In this document: positions 1 to 8,366 of the stretch, piece by piece
Numbering within the stretch: the first letter of the stretch is position 1
Layout of the letters: every line of letters starts with the position of its first letter
Assembly (NCBI RefSeq): GCF_014287585.1
Contig: NZ_JACOOJ010000051.1
Location: 1-22,517, forward strand
Source of the DNA: Parabacteroides hominis
GTDB lineage: Bacteria; Bacteroidota; Bacteroidia; Bacteroidales; Tannerellaceae
Length of the DNA stretch: 22,517 nt
Direction: 5' to 3'
Notes under the pieces: model-generated
What the model was told of the DNA's origin: nothing
The model's database searches: none
What the model saw: only the letters and a program-made list of their open reading frames with translations
Program-made: the position numbers and the translations under genes

Positions 1-3
1 ATC

Positions 4-894
4 ATGGAAGAGATGGAAAGAAAAAAGTTGCAGGACAGGTATATTCGCTTCGACTGGGCCATCAAGCGTTTGTTGCGCCAGAAGGCCAATTTCGATGTGC
101 TCGATGGTTTCCTGACCGTGATGTTGAACGAAGAAATCAAGATCGTCGAAATCCTCGAAAGCGAAGGCAACCTGGAAAGCGCCGACGACAAGTTCAATCG
201 CGTCGACATCAAAGCTTTGAACAGCAAAGGTGAAATCATCCTCGTAGAAATCCAGAACACGCGCGAACTGCATTACTAGGAACGCATCCTCTACGGCGTG
301 GCCAAAGCCATCACCGAACATATCTCCATAGGTGAAGGCTACGAGAAAATCAAGAAAGTCTACTCCATCAGCATCCTTTATTTCGATATCGGCATCGGAA
401 CGGACTATATCTATCACGGGCAGAACCATTTCATCGGCGTGCATACGGGCGACCACCTGCGTGTCAACACGCGCGAACATGATGTCCTCGTCTCTCGCCT
501 TCCCGCCGAAATCTTCCCCGAATATATCTTAGTCCGTGTAAACGAGTTCGACAAAGTAGCTCTCACCCCTTTGGACGAATGGATCGAATACCTGAAAGAC
601 GGCACGATCCGTCCGGACACGACCGCACCGGGTCTGAAGGAAGCCCGCGAGAAGTTGAAATACTACTCGATGTCACCCCAGGAACGCCTCATCTACGACC
701 GCCATCTCGACGCCATCATGATCCAAAACGACGTGATTGACACGGCCAAATGGGAAGGGAGAATAGAAGGGAAAGCGGAAGGCCTTGCCGAAGGCATGCG
801 TCAAGTCGCTTCCAAGATGAAAAATACGGGGGTAGATATTGCTACTATAGTAAAATGCACCGGTTTAAGTGAAGAAATAATCCTATCTTTGTAA
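4..894 (+). pseudogene. Rpn family / PD-(D/E)XK nuclease-transposase, interrupted by an in-frame TAG
   Basis: Two open stretches (4-279 and 298-894) lie in the same frame and are separated only by a TAG at 277-279; the 18 bases between the TAG and the next ATG are open and fit the family. Read through, the product would be 296 codons. The N-terminal part has the PD-(D/E)XK nuclease core: Asp68 in the NRVDIKA stretch, then Glu82-x-Gln84 in ILVEIQ. The end, with repeated EG(K/R)xEG and a helical tail, is typical of these Bacteroidales proteins, which are annotated as recombination-promoting nucleases or putative transposases. The break falls just after the catalytic core, at a point where relatives usually carry a residue before ERILYG. 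A CAG-to-TAG change would be the simplest cause. The start could be the ATG at 4 or the one at 13; the upstream region is outside the window. The gene is probably inactive unless the amber codon is suppressed. Confidence 0.8.
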
Positions 895-1232
895 GGGAGA
901 GTTACATTCGTTTCTCTATTTGTACGGAAAAGGTTCAGATATTAAGAAAATTAGCAACATCAAAATAATGATTTACGTTTCACTCCTGCCAGATTATGAG
1001 TATTTGCCCCAATGGTATCGTTTTTATGCTTCGATGTGTGCCTATATAAATATTCAAACATGAATTCTAAATAAATATGTTACTTATTAAACCAAATTTA
1101 TATGTTATATAAAACAAAAACTACACAATGCATTAATATACAAATACTTAAATCATTGCTAAAAACTCATCGTTGGAAGATTAGTGCATATCAAATGGAT
1201 AAAATTATACATCCATGCACATTATTAACATC

Positions 1233-1240
1233 TAAATTTG
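1233..1240 (+). promoter_or_regulatory. Putative -7 box of the susC operon promoter (TAAATTTG)
   Basis: TAAATTTG matches the Bacteroidetes -7 consensus TAnnTTTG at all six fixed positions. No good TTTG is seen at the usual -33 position, which fits a promoter that needs an activator or an alternative sigma factor. Transcription would start near 1247. Confidence 0.5.
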
Positions 1241-1255
1241 CAGTGTTCTGATCGT

Positions 1256-1270
1256 AGTTCTTGAAGAACT
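1256..1270. promoter_or_regulatory. Inverted repeat AGTTCT-TGA-AGAACT just after the susC promoter
   Basis: This is a perfect 6-bp palindrome with a 3-base centre, starting 15 bases after the -7 box. GATC on both sides (1250-1253 and 1273-1276) could extend the pairing across a 2x2 mismatch. The same AGTTCT-N3-AGAACT pattern recurs at 15777-15791 and 16003-16017. It could be a dimeric regulator's operator or a hairpin at the very 5' end of the mRNA. Confidence 0.5.
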
Positions 1271-1282
1271 CAGATCAAAACA

Positions 1283-1318
1283 CACTTTTGTGAAAAACAC
1301 AATAAAAAACACAAAGTG
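1283..1318. repeat. Imperfect inverted repeat in the susC leader
   Basis: CACTTTTGTG (1283-1292) and CACAAAGTG (1310-1318) are complementary apart from one extra T and are separated by 17 A-rich bases. In RNA this would form a bulged hairpin in the leader, about 55 bases before the susC start. Confidence 0.35.
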
Positions 1319-1372
1319 CCTATTTAGAGAAACGAGAATTATTATCAATTTATTAATCAATCTGGTGTTATT

Positions 1373-4300
1373 ATGACAAAAGATTTTAAACGCTTTTATG
1401 TATCGAGAGCGATGTTCTTGGGAGCTTCCATGCTCTTAGCATCAATCGGGATGGCTTCTGCCAATCCTTCTACCGGTACGTTTGGTTCGGACGAACCCAA
1501 TCCTGTTGTGGCTTCTCCTCAACAGGCAAAACACAGTATCAAAGGTGTAGTAGAAGATGCACTTGGTCCTATCGCTGGAGCTAATGTCGTAGAAAAAGGT
1601 ACGACTAATGGAACTATTACCGATATGGACGGTAATTTCTCTTTGGAAGTATCTCCTAATTCGATCCTTGTTGTTTCTTATATAGGATATAAGGATCAGG
1701 AAATCCCCGTAAACAATCAGACTTCGTTCAACATTAAACTGGCCGAAGACTCACAGGCTTTGGATGAAGTTGTAGTTGTAGGTTACGGTACACAGAAAAA
1801 GGTTAACTTGTCAGGATCCGTATCAACTATTAACGTTGCAGAATTGACAGAAAGCCGCCCCATCACCAACGTCTCTCACGCATTGGCAGGTCTTGCAGCC
1901 GGTGTAAACGTACAAGGTTCAGCCAATCAGCCGGGTAACGACAATGCATCAATCAAGGTTCGCGGTCAAGGAACACTGAATGAATCTTCCCCATTGGTTA
2001 TTATCGACGGTGTTGAAGCGGGTATCAACACTGTTAACCCACAGGATATCGAATCGATGACCGTATTAAAAGATGCCGCATCATCGGCAATCTATGGTTC
2101 ACGAGCTGCAAATGGTGTTATCTTGATTACGACCAAACAAGGGAAAGCAGGTTCTATTAAGTTGGATTACAACGGGTATGTTTCATTCACATCACCAAGT
2201 ATCCCCAGCTCTATGGACCCCGTTTCTGATTATGCTACCTACATGGAATTAATCAACGAAGGTTACCTCAATTCTAATTTGAAAGCTCAATTCTCACAGC
2301 CTGTTATAGATGAATGGCGTGCAGACGGCGGACGGGATCCGTTAAAATATCCGAATACAAATTGGATTGACGAAACCTTTACACCTTCAACCTCTCACAA
2401 CCATGTAATTTCCATGAGTGGAGGTAGTGACAAAATTCGTTTCTATTCATCATTCGGTTATCAAAAGAATCCGGGGGTAATGGAAAATACCGGCTTCGAA
2501 AAATATAACGGACGTGTAAACATTTCAGCCGATGTAAAACCGTGGTTGAATTTAGGAGCACAAGTCAGCGGATATGTTTCAAATATGGAACCATCTGCCA
2601 AATATACGGCAAGTGATAAAAAAGACACATCTGTTGATGATGTGTTCACCTACGCATCAGCAACGACCCCCGGTATGGTATTCCGTGCACCGGACGGACG
2701 ATACGGAGCTATGAATAATAGTGAGGACGATGCACAATCTGCGAATAACAACCCTTTGATCCGTTTGAACAGCAAAGCTGGTAATATCCGCAAAACCAAT
2801 ATGCGTTCTCGTTTCGTCGGTACTTTGAAACCATTCGAAGGCTTCTCCATTACAGCATCTTACTCTTATGAGTTTGTGGATGAACAGCGCAGTCGGAAAC
2901 CTGTTTTCATCGACGGTTGGAACTTCCGTGATAACGTGATCACTTACTCCAACAGAGGAAAAACCAACATCATGAATTATGACGGTAAGACCGAACGTTT
3001 CTTCGGCGATGTTGTAGCACGCTATGAAAATCGTTTTTTGGATGATCGTTTAGGTTTGAACGCGATGATCGGTGGTAGCCAGGAAATGTATCGCAGTAAG
3101 AACTTCTCTGCCACAAAATACGACATGATCGATTTAAGTTTGAACGTGATCGATGCCGCTATCGGTGATGCTACAGCTTCCGGTTCAAGTTCAGAATGGG
3201 CTATGCGCTCTTTCTTTGGTCGTATCAATCTGGATTGGGAAAACAAATATTTATTAGAAGTGAACCTTCGTGCAGATCAATCCTCCCGCTTCCTTTCAAA
3301 TAACCGTACCGGTTACTTCCCATCCGCTTCTGTTGCTTGGCGTATGGACCAGGAAGCCTTTATGGAAGATTGGGTAGAAAAAGGGTTGAGCAATCTGAAA
3401 TTCCGTTTATCTTATGGTTCTTTGGGTAACAATGCCGTAGGCAACTACGATGCTATTGCTACTTATGCTAATAAACCAAGTTCCGGTTCTGCATTCAACT
3501 ATACGTTGAACAACGCATTGATATTAGGCCTTGCACAAGCCAGACTGGCCAATCCTGCTCTGACTTGGGAATCTACCTATATGACAAATGTCGGCTTTGA
3601 TTTCGGTTTAGTTAACAACAAGTTAACAGGTACTGTCGATTACTTCAATAAGAAAACAAAGGATATTTTGATCAACTTGCCCGCACCGGATGTACACGGT
3701 ACAGCATCCATTCCTAAACAAAACAGTGCGACTGTTACAAACCAGGGTATTGAGATGACTCTCGGCTGGCAAGACAAAATCGGAGATTTCTCTTACGGCG
3801 TTAACGGTAACTTTACATTCGTAAAAAATAAAGTCAATAAATTCAAGGGAACAGATAAAGGCGGTATCTCTTATGACGGAGCTAATATTATCTGGGAAGG
3901 TCATTCCATTAATTCTCAATATTTATTGCGTGCAGACCGCATTATCCAAACAGATGCCGATTTAGCACTTGTACAACAAATGATCGACAACGCACCGATT
4001 GATGAAAAGACAGGTAAAAAGGTGAATCCGTTCGCTGCATTCGGTACACCTCAAAAAGGTGATTTACTGTACAAAGACATCAATGGAGACGGTATTATCG
4101 ATATGGATGACCGCGAAATCGTCAGCGATGGCCCGAATCCGAAATTCCAATTCGGATTAAACCTGAACGCAGCATACAAAGGATTCGACTTTTCCATTCT
4201 GTTCCAGGGACAGGCAGGTGTGAAAGTCTACTGGCAAAATGCGCTGGCAAACACTTCAACCGTACGTTTTGGCTACCAGTTGAACAAAGATGTTGCAGAA

Positions 4301-4609
4301 GGAAGATGGGTTGAAGGCCGTACAGACGCTATCTACCCGCGCTTATTACAATCCCAGAATCAGATCAACACTCAAATGAGTGATTTCTACTTGGAAAACA
4401 AAGCCTTCTTGAAGATTCGTAATATTCAATTAGGCTATTCACTGCCTAAATCTATTACGAAAAAGATGCAATTGGAAAGACTTCGTTTCTATGGCAGTTT
4501 GGAGAATTTCTTCACATTTACATCTTACAGAGGATTTGATCCTGAAATCAGCGGGCTGGCTTATCCGGCTATGAAATCAGCGGTTTTAGGTATTAATGTA
4601 ACCTTTTAA
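1373..4609 (+). CDS. SusC/RagA family TonB-dependent outer-membrane glycan transporter
   Basis: This 1078-residue protein is the outer-membrane barrel that imports oligosaccharides with energy from TonB-ExbBD, working with the SusD-like protein encoded next. It has a signal peptide (residues 1-31, cleavage after ASA), a carboxypeptidase-regulatory-like domain (about 53-130, with GTTNGTITDMDGNFSL), the SusC signature region DEVVVVGYGTQKK, a plug domain with the DGVEAGINTVNP and ILITTKQG motifs, and a 22-strand barrel ending in a C-terminal Phe (GINVTF), the usual signal for outer-membrane assembly. It has no STN domain before the regulatory-like domain, so it is not the type that signals to a FecR anti-sigma factor. 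It is first in the operon and is followed by susD after 13 bases. The substrate cannot be deduced from the transporter itself; it is inferred from the downstream enzymes. Confidence 0.95.
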   Translation: MTKDFKRFYVSRAMFLGASMLLASIGMASANPSTGTFGSDEPNPVVASPQQAKHSIKGVVEDALGPIAGANVVEKGTTNGTITDMDGNFSLEVSPNSILVVSYIGYKDQEIPVNNQTSFNIKLAEDSQALDEVVVVGYGTQKKVNLSGSVSTINVAELTESRPITNVSHALAGLAAGVNVQGSANQPGNDNASIKVRGQGTLNESSPLVIIDGVEAGINTVNPQDIESMTVLKDAASSAIYGSRAANGVILITTKQGKAGSIKLDYNGYVSFTSPSIPSSMDPVSDYATYMELINEGYLNSNLKAQFSQPVIDEWRADGGRDPLKYPNTNWIDETFTPSTSHNHVISMSGGSDKIRFYSSFGYQKNPGVMENTGFEKYNGRVNISADVKPWLNLGAQVSGYVSNMEPSAKYTASDKKDTSVDDVFTYASATTPGMVFRAPDGRYGAMNNSEDDAQSANNNPLIRLNSKAGNIRKTNMRSRFVGTLKPFEGFSITASYSYEFVDEQRSRKPVFIDGWNFRDNVITYSNRGKTNIMNYDGKTERFFGDVVARYENRFLDDRLGLNAMIGGSQEMYRSKNFSATKYDMIDLSLNVIDAAIGDATASGSSSEWAMRSFFGRINLDWENKYLLEVNLRADQSSRFLSNNRTGYFPSASVAWRMDQEAFMEDWVEKGLSNLKFRLSYGSLGNNAVGNYDAIATYANKPSSGSAFNYTLNNALILGLAQARLANPALTWESTYMTNVGFDFGLVNNKLTGTVDYFNKKTKDILINLPAPDVHGTASIPKQNSATVTNQGIEMTLGWQDKIGDFSYGVNGNFTFVKNKVNKFKGTDKGGISYDGANIIWEGHSINSQYLLRADRIIQTDADLALVQQMIDNAPIDEKTGKKVNPFAAFGTPQKGDLLYKDINGDGIIDMDDREIVSDGPNPKFQFGLNLNAAYKGFDFSILFQGQAGVKVYWQNALANTSTVRFGYQLNKDVAEGRWVEGRTDAIYPRLLQSQNQINTQMSDFYLENKAFLKIRNIQLGYSLPKSITKKMQLERLRFYGSLENFFTFTSYRGFDPEISGLAYPAMKSAVLGINVTF

Positions 4610-4622
4610 TTGAAAAAGCATT

Positions 4623-6338
4623 ATGAATAAGTATAAATTATTTTTCACTTGTGCAGCATCACTTCTATTAATGAGCAGCTGCTACGACCTGGACCGTTAT
4701 CCGGAAGATCAGTTAAGTGCCGGAACATTCTTCCAGACACAAGACCATGCCGATCAGGCAATGATGGGTGTTTACAGCCAAATGACACACAACGATGTTT
4801 TCGGCCGTCAGTTCGGTTTTGATTGTTTAGGTGGCGTAGGTGCCGGATATGACGCACCTTCGTATCCGAACATCGGCCGTGGTACTTATACCACTACGGA
4901 AGGAGCCGTTGGCGATAAGTTCAAACAGTTGTATGAAGGCGTCACACGTGCTAATATCGTATTACAGAACGTCGACCAATGCGATATGTCCGACGAACTG
5001 AAAACCCGCTACAAATCGGAAGCCCGTTTTATGCGTGCTCTCTACTATTTTACCTTACTCGACTTTTGGGGTGGAGTTCCAATCTATGATGAAACAACTA
5101 TCGTAGCAGAAGACTTCTCCAATATGTTAAACCCAAGAAGTTCGGCAGAAGAAGTCCGTACATTTATTATTAAAGATCTGGATGATGCGATTGCTAATTT
5201 ACCGGCAGATTGGGATGAATCAAACAAAGGACGTGCAACATCTGGGGCTGCAATGGCTCTGAAAGGAAAAGTTCTCCTTTACAACAAACAATACCAGGAA
5301 GCTGCAACATGCTTTGAAAACGTTATCAACAGCGGTAAATATGCTTTGTATTCAGATTATGCAAATCTGTTTAAACCCGGTGGGGATGAAAGCTCTGAAA
5401 TGATCTTTGCAATTCAGAATATCGGTGGTGTCGGTACTGATTTCGGTATGCCAATGACATTTTTTATGGGGAGTCGTGCATCTTACGGAAGTTGCTGGAA
5501 CAATGTAATGGCTGCTACAGACTTCGTTGATTCCTACGAATGGAAAGACGGACGAACTTTCGATTGGGATGAAGTAATTCCGGGATTCAATGAAAGTGAT
5601 GCTATTAAGCAAGAAACATTCTATGCAACTTTGAATAAAGATTTAAACGAAGTAACCACTTATCCTGCAGCAAAAGATAAATTGTTAGAGATGTACAACA
5701 AACGCGACCCACGTATGATGGCCTCCATCATTATGCCGTACACTACTTATAAAGGTTGGTATTCTAACGCCCCTATGGATACAGAATATGTTATCACAGA
5801 AAAATCCGGACAAACAAATGAAAAGAACGGTTTCATTCGTGTTAACGGAAACTATGAAATGTATCTGTGGCGCAAATTTGTTGCCGAATACGATATGAAC
5901 GGTGCTATTAATAATCGTGAAGATACACCGATCAACTTCCCGCTGATTCGCTATGCGGACGTATTGTTAATGTTGGCTGAATGCTACAATCAGACAGATC
6001 AGCAGACTAAGGCTGTCGATCTGATCAATCAGGTTCGTGCACGTGTCGACATGCCGGGACTTAACAGCGGCCCAAGCCATCTAAAGGCAACTACCAAAGA
6101 ACAGGTATTCGAACGTATCAAACATGAACGTGCTATAGAACTGGCTGGTGAAGGGTTGAGTTTCAGCGACATGAAGCGTTGGGGACTACTGGAAACTCTG
6201 GCCGGAGAAGTCAAAGGTTTCACCGGACAATTCTATTATAATCGTGTTGTTCAGTCTCGTGACTATTTATGGCCGATTCCGAATAATGAAATTCAGAAGA
6301 ATCCGAGTCTGAAAGAAAATCAGAATCCAGGATGGTAA
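4623..6338 (+). CDS. SusD/RagB family surface glycan-binding lipoprotein
   Basis: This 571-residue protein is the surface lid of the SusCD pair: it binds glycan and closes over the SusC barrel. The N-terminus is a lipoprotein signal with the lipobox LMSSC (Cys20), followed by the YDLDRYPEDQLS stretch typical of mature SusD proteins. The TPR-rich alpha-helical body shows the usual landmarks: a RANIVLQNVD helix, SEARFMRALYYFTLLDFWGGVPI near residues 135-157, a late FPLIRYADVLLMLAECYNQ helix, INQVRARVDMP, RIKHERAIELAGEG and a C-terminal LWPIPNNEIQKNPSLKENQNPGW. Both length and motifs are normal for the family. The start fits the lipobox spacing, and the gene sits 13 bases after susC, so the two are co-transcribed. 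A hairpin terminator follows 21 bases after the stop, so susCD may be transcribed more than the enzyme genes. Confidence 0.95.
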   Translation: MNKYKLFFTCAASLLLMSSCYDLDRYPEDQLSAGTFFQTQDHADQAMMGVYSQMTHNDVFGRQFGFDCLGGVGAGYDAPSYPNIGRGTYTTTEGAVGDKFKQLYEGVTRANIVLQNVDQCDMSDELKTRYKSEARFMRALYYFTLLDFWGGVPIYDETTIVAEDFSNMLNPRSSAEEVRTFIIKDLDDAIANLPADWDESNKGRATSGAAMALKGKVLLYNKQYQEAATCFENVINSGKYALYSDYANLFKPGGDESSEMIFAIQNIGGVGTDFGMPMTFFMGSRASYGSCWNNVMAATDFVDSYEWKDGRTFDWDEVIPGFNESDAIKQETFYATLNKDLNEVTTYPAAKDKLLEMYNKRDPRMMASIIMPYTTYKGWYSNAPMDTEYVITEKSGQTNEKNGFIRVNGNYEMYLWRKFVAEYDMNGAINNREDTPINFPLIRYADVLLMLAECYNQTDQQTKAVDLINQVRARVDMPGLNSGPSHLKATTKEQVFERIKHERAIELAGEGLSFSDMKRWGLLETLAGEVKGFTGQFYYNRVVQSRDYLWPIPNNEIQKNPSLKENQNPGW

Positions 6339-6359
6339 TCATCTACCATTAAACAAATA

Positions 6360-6390
6360 AAAGGGCAGACTGTTATGTCTGTCCTTTTTC
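6360..6390 (+). terminator. Rho-independent terminator after susD
   Basis: AAAGGGCAGAC (6360-6370) pairs with GTCTGTCCTTT (6377-6387) with one G-U pair, a 6-base loop (TGTTAT) and a following T-run. It lies between co-directional genes of one locus, so it probably acts as a partial terminator that lowers expression of the enzymes relative to susCD. Confidence 0.75.
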
Positions 6391-6392
6391 AT

Positions 6393-6400
6393 TATATTTG
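6393..6400 (+). promoter_or_regulatory. Putative internal promoter, -7 box TATATTTG
   Basis: TATATTTG fits TAnnTTTG exactly and sits directly after the terminator, 36 bases before the lyase gene. The -33 region would fall inside the terminator stem and shows no clear TTTG, so strength is uncertain. It would let the lyase and sulfatase genes be transcribed independently of susCD. Confidence 0.45.
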
Positions 6401-6436
6401 TAATCTATATGCTTCAATCGGAAAAAGGGACTATAT

Positions 6437-8362
6437 ATGAAAAAAGTTTTTTATATCATTTTATTATTATTATGCCTCGGTACTGTTTCTGCCCAAGACA
6501 GCCTTTTAGAGAACAGTGTCTCTAAAGAGGAACTATCTTCAATATTAGCAGCAGATGAACATTGGATCTCATACCCATCTTATCAGAACCGGGAAAAGTG
6601 GGAACATATAGCCACACCGGAAATCAGGCAGAATATCATATCTGATGGAGAGAAAGCACTTTCCCATATTTGGAAACCGGATTTGGCGACGGATTATCTG
6701 GCCTACAAACGTACTGGAGAAATCTTGACCGGTCGTGAAAACCATATGGCATTAATATCTCTCACCTTAGCCGAGTTAGTAGAAGGCAAAGGACGTTTTA
6801 TGGATGCCATCATCAACGGGGCATGGTTTTTATGCGAGACTTCCTGGGTACATTCGGCGCACGCTTATTTCCAGAAAGACCAGTCAGGCCTGCCGGATCC
6901 GGACGAACCGACTGTTGAACTTGTTGTAGCCGATATCGGTGCGCAAATGGCTTGGACCTATCACTTTTTTAAAGAAGAATTCGATAAAGTCAGCCCGCTT
7001 ATATCCAAAAGAATAAAAAAGACTGTCATAGAACGATTGATCGATCCTTATTTTTCCCGTACCGATTATTGGTGGATGGGGCTACATGGAGAAAAAAATG
7101 TAAATAACTGGAACATTTGGATCAATTATAATGTATTGCAAGCCGTCATGCTATTGGATGACGATCGACGCCAAAAGACTGAACACGTATACCAGTTGAT
7201 GCGCTCAGTCGATCGTTACATCGACGTGCAGCATGAGGATGGGGCTTGCGAAGAAGGTCCGACCTATTGGGGACATGCCGGAGCTAATTTAGTAAAATTC
7301 CTGGACCTGCTATATCGTATTACCGATGGAAGCATTAATATTTTCAATCGGGAAAAGATACAAAATATAGGGAAATACATCTATCGCGTCCATATTTACA
7401 ACCGGTATTTTGTAAACTTTTCAGATGCCGGAGCGGTCTGCAACATCAATTCCGGAGCGGTTTACCACTATGGCAAATGTATCGATGATCCTGTCATGAC
7501 TGGTTTTGCCTCTGATTTTGCCAGAATCAGCAACTGGGCAACCACACTTCACCGGGGAAGTATTTTCGCAAGGGTTTTGGACGATATTGTCATGTCAAAA
7601 GAGATTTTGAAGGGAAAAGGTCGCGACATCAACTTCCTTTCTTATTATTTCAAAGACTCCGAACTTTGTGTCGCCAGGGATGGAAAGAAATTAAATGCAG
7701 GATTCTTTTTTGCCGCACACGGAAGCCACAACAATGTACCGCACAATCATAATGATGTCGGTAGCTGCATGCTTTATTATAACGGTTTGCCAGTCCTAAT
7801 CGATGTCGGTGTCGGACGTTATACTCGCAAAACATTCAGTTCTGAACGATATTCAATCTGGACCATGCAGTCCTGCTATCACAATCTGCCGACCATAAAC
7901 GGCAATGACCAGCATAACGGAGAAAAATTCAAAGCAACTGATGTACATTTCAAAGATACCAAACAAAACGCCTGTTTTTCTGCAGACATTACGAATGCTT
8001 ATGCAGCAGAAGCAAATATTAAATCCTGGATTAGAACGTATCAGCTAAAACGTAAAAAAGAATTTATTATTTCCGATAGTTGGTCGTTAAATAAAACAAC
8101 AGGAGAAACAGTTCTAAACTTTATGACGGCCTGTGATATAGAAGAACAAGACGGTTCACTATTCCTGAAAAGAGACGATATGAGCATACAGATCGTGTAT
8201 GACAAAAAGCAACTGTCTCCAACAATAGAGACTATCAAAATTAATGACAGTTCCCTATTGTCTTCATGGACAAGCGGAGTACTTTACAGAATCCGTTTTT
8301 TTATAATCAATCCGCAACAAAAAGGCAAATGCAAAATATCATTACGTCCTATAAATCAATAA
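6437..8362 (+). CDS. Heparinase II/III family protein, probable polysaccharide lyase
   Basis: This 641-residue protein has a signal peptide (residues 1-19, cleaved after VSA), an alpha/alpha-toroid domain (about 30-400) and a C-terminal beta-sandwich (about 405-641). Landmarks of the heparinase II/III fold are NVNNWNIW (Asn224, Trp225), EEGPTYW (Tyr277 as the likely catalytic Tyr), the signature HNHNDVGS (His436, His438, Asp440) and YHNLPTINGN (His482). By analogy with PL12/PL21 enzymes, Asn, Tyr and His residues at these places carry out beta-elimination next to a uronic acid. It should be secreted to the periplasm and cut acidic oligosaccharides brought in by SusCD. I cannot assign the PL family or the bond cleaved; related sequences act on heparan sulfate, hyaluronan, alginate or bacterial polysaccharides. 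The sulfatase gene follows after 4 bases, which implies translational coupling. Confidence 0.85.
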   Translation: MKKVFYIILLLLCLGTVSAQDSLLENSVSKEELSSILAADEHWISYPSYQNREKWEHIATPEIRQNIISDGEKALSHIWKPDLATDYLAYKRTGEILTGRENHMALISLTLAELVEGKGRFMDAIINGAWFLCETSWVHSAHAYFQKDQSGLPDPDEPTVELVVADIGAQMAWTYHFFKEEFDKVSPLISKRIKKTVIERLIDPYFSRTDYWWMGLHGEKNVNNWNIWINYNVLQAVMLLDDDRRQKTEHVYQLMRSVDRYIDVQHEDGACEEGPTYWGHAGANLVKFLDLLYRITDGSINIFNREKIQNIGKYIYRVHIYNRYFVNFSDAGAVCNINSGAVYHYGKCIDDPVMTGFASDFARISNWATTLHRGSIFARVLDDIVMSKEILKGKGRDINFLSYYFKDSELCVARDGKKLNAGFFFAAHGSHNNVPHNHNDVGSCMLYYNGLPVLIDVGVGRYTRKTFSSERYSIWTMQSCYHNLPTINGNDQHNGEKFKATDVHFKDTKQNACFSADITNAYAAEANIKSWIRTYQLKRKKEFIISDSWSLNKTTGETVLNFMTACDIEEQDGSLFLKRDDMSIQIVYDKKQLSPTIETIKINDSSLLSSWTSGVLYRIRFFIINPQQKGKCKISLRPINQ

Positions 8363-8366
8363 ACAT

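Larger units (their letters stand above)
895..1372. other. Non-coding leader region upstream of susC
   Basis: This 478-bp AT-rich stretch has no credible gene. Its left part (to about 1200) shows no recognisable structure. Its right part holds a -7 box, a 15-bp inverted repeat and a second weak inverted repeat, all listed separately. The distance from the -7 box to the susC ATG implies a 5' leader of about 125 nt, long enough for post-transcriptional control of susC, as known for other Bacteroides susC-like transcripts. Confidence 0.6.

Noticed and set aside
97..279. Programmed readthrough of the amber codon
   Set aside because: No stimulating structure or special context is visible after the TAG, and a plain point mutation is simpler.
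298..894. Separate 198-residue gene
   Set aside because: It is the continuation in the same frame of the stretch at 4-279 after a TAG, and lacks the nuclease core needed to stand alone.
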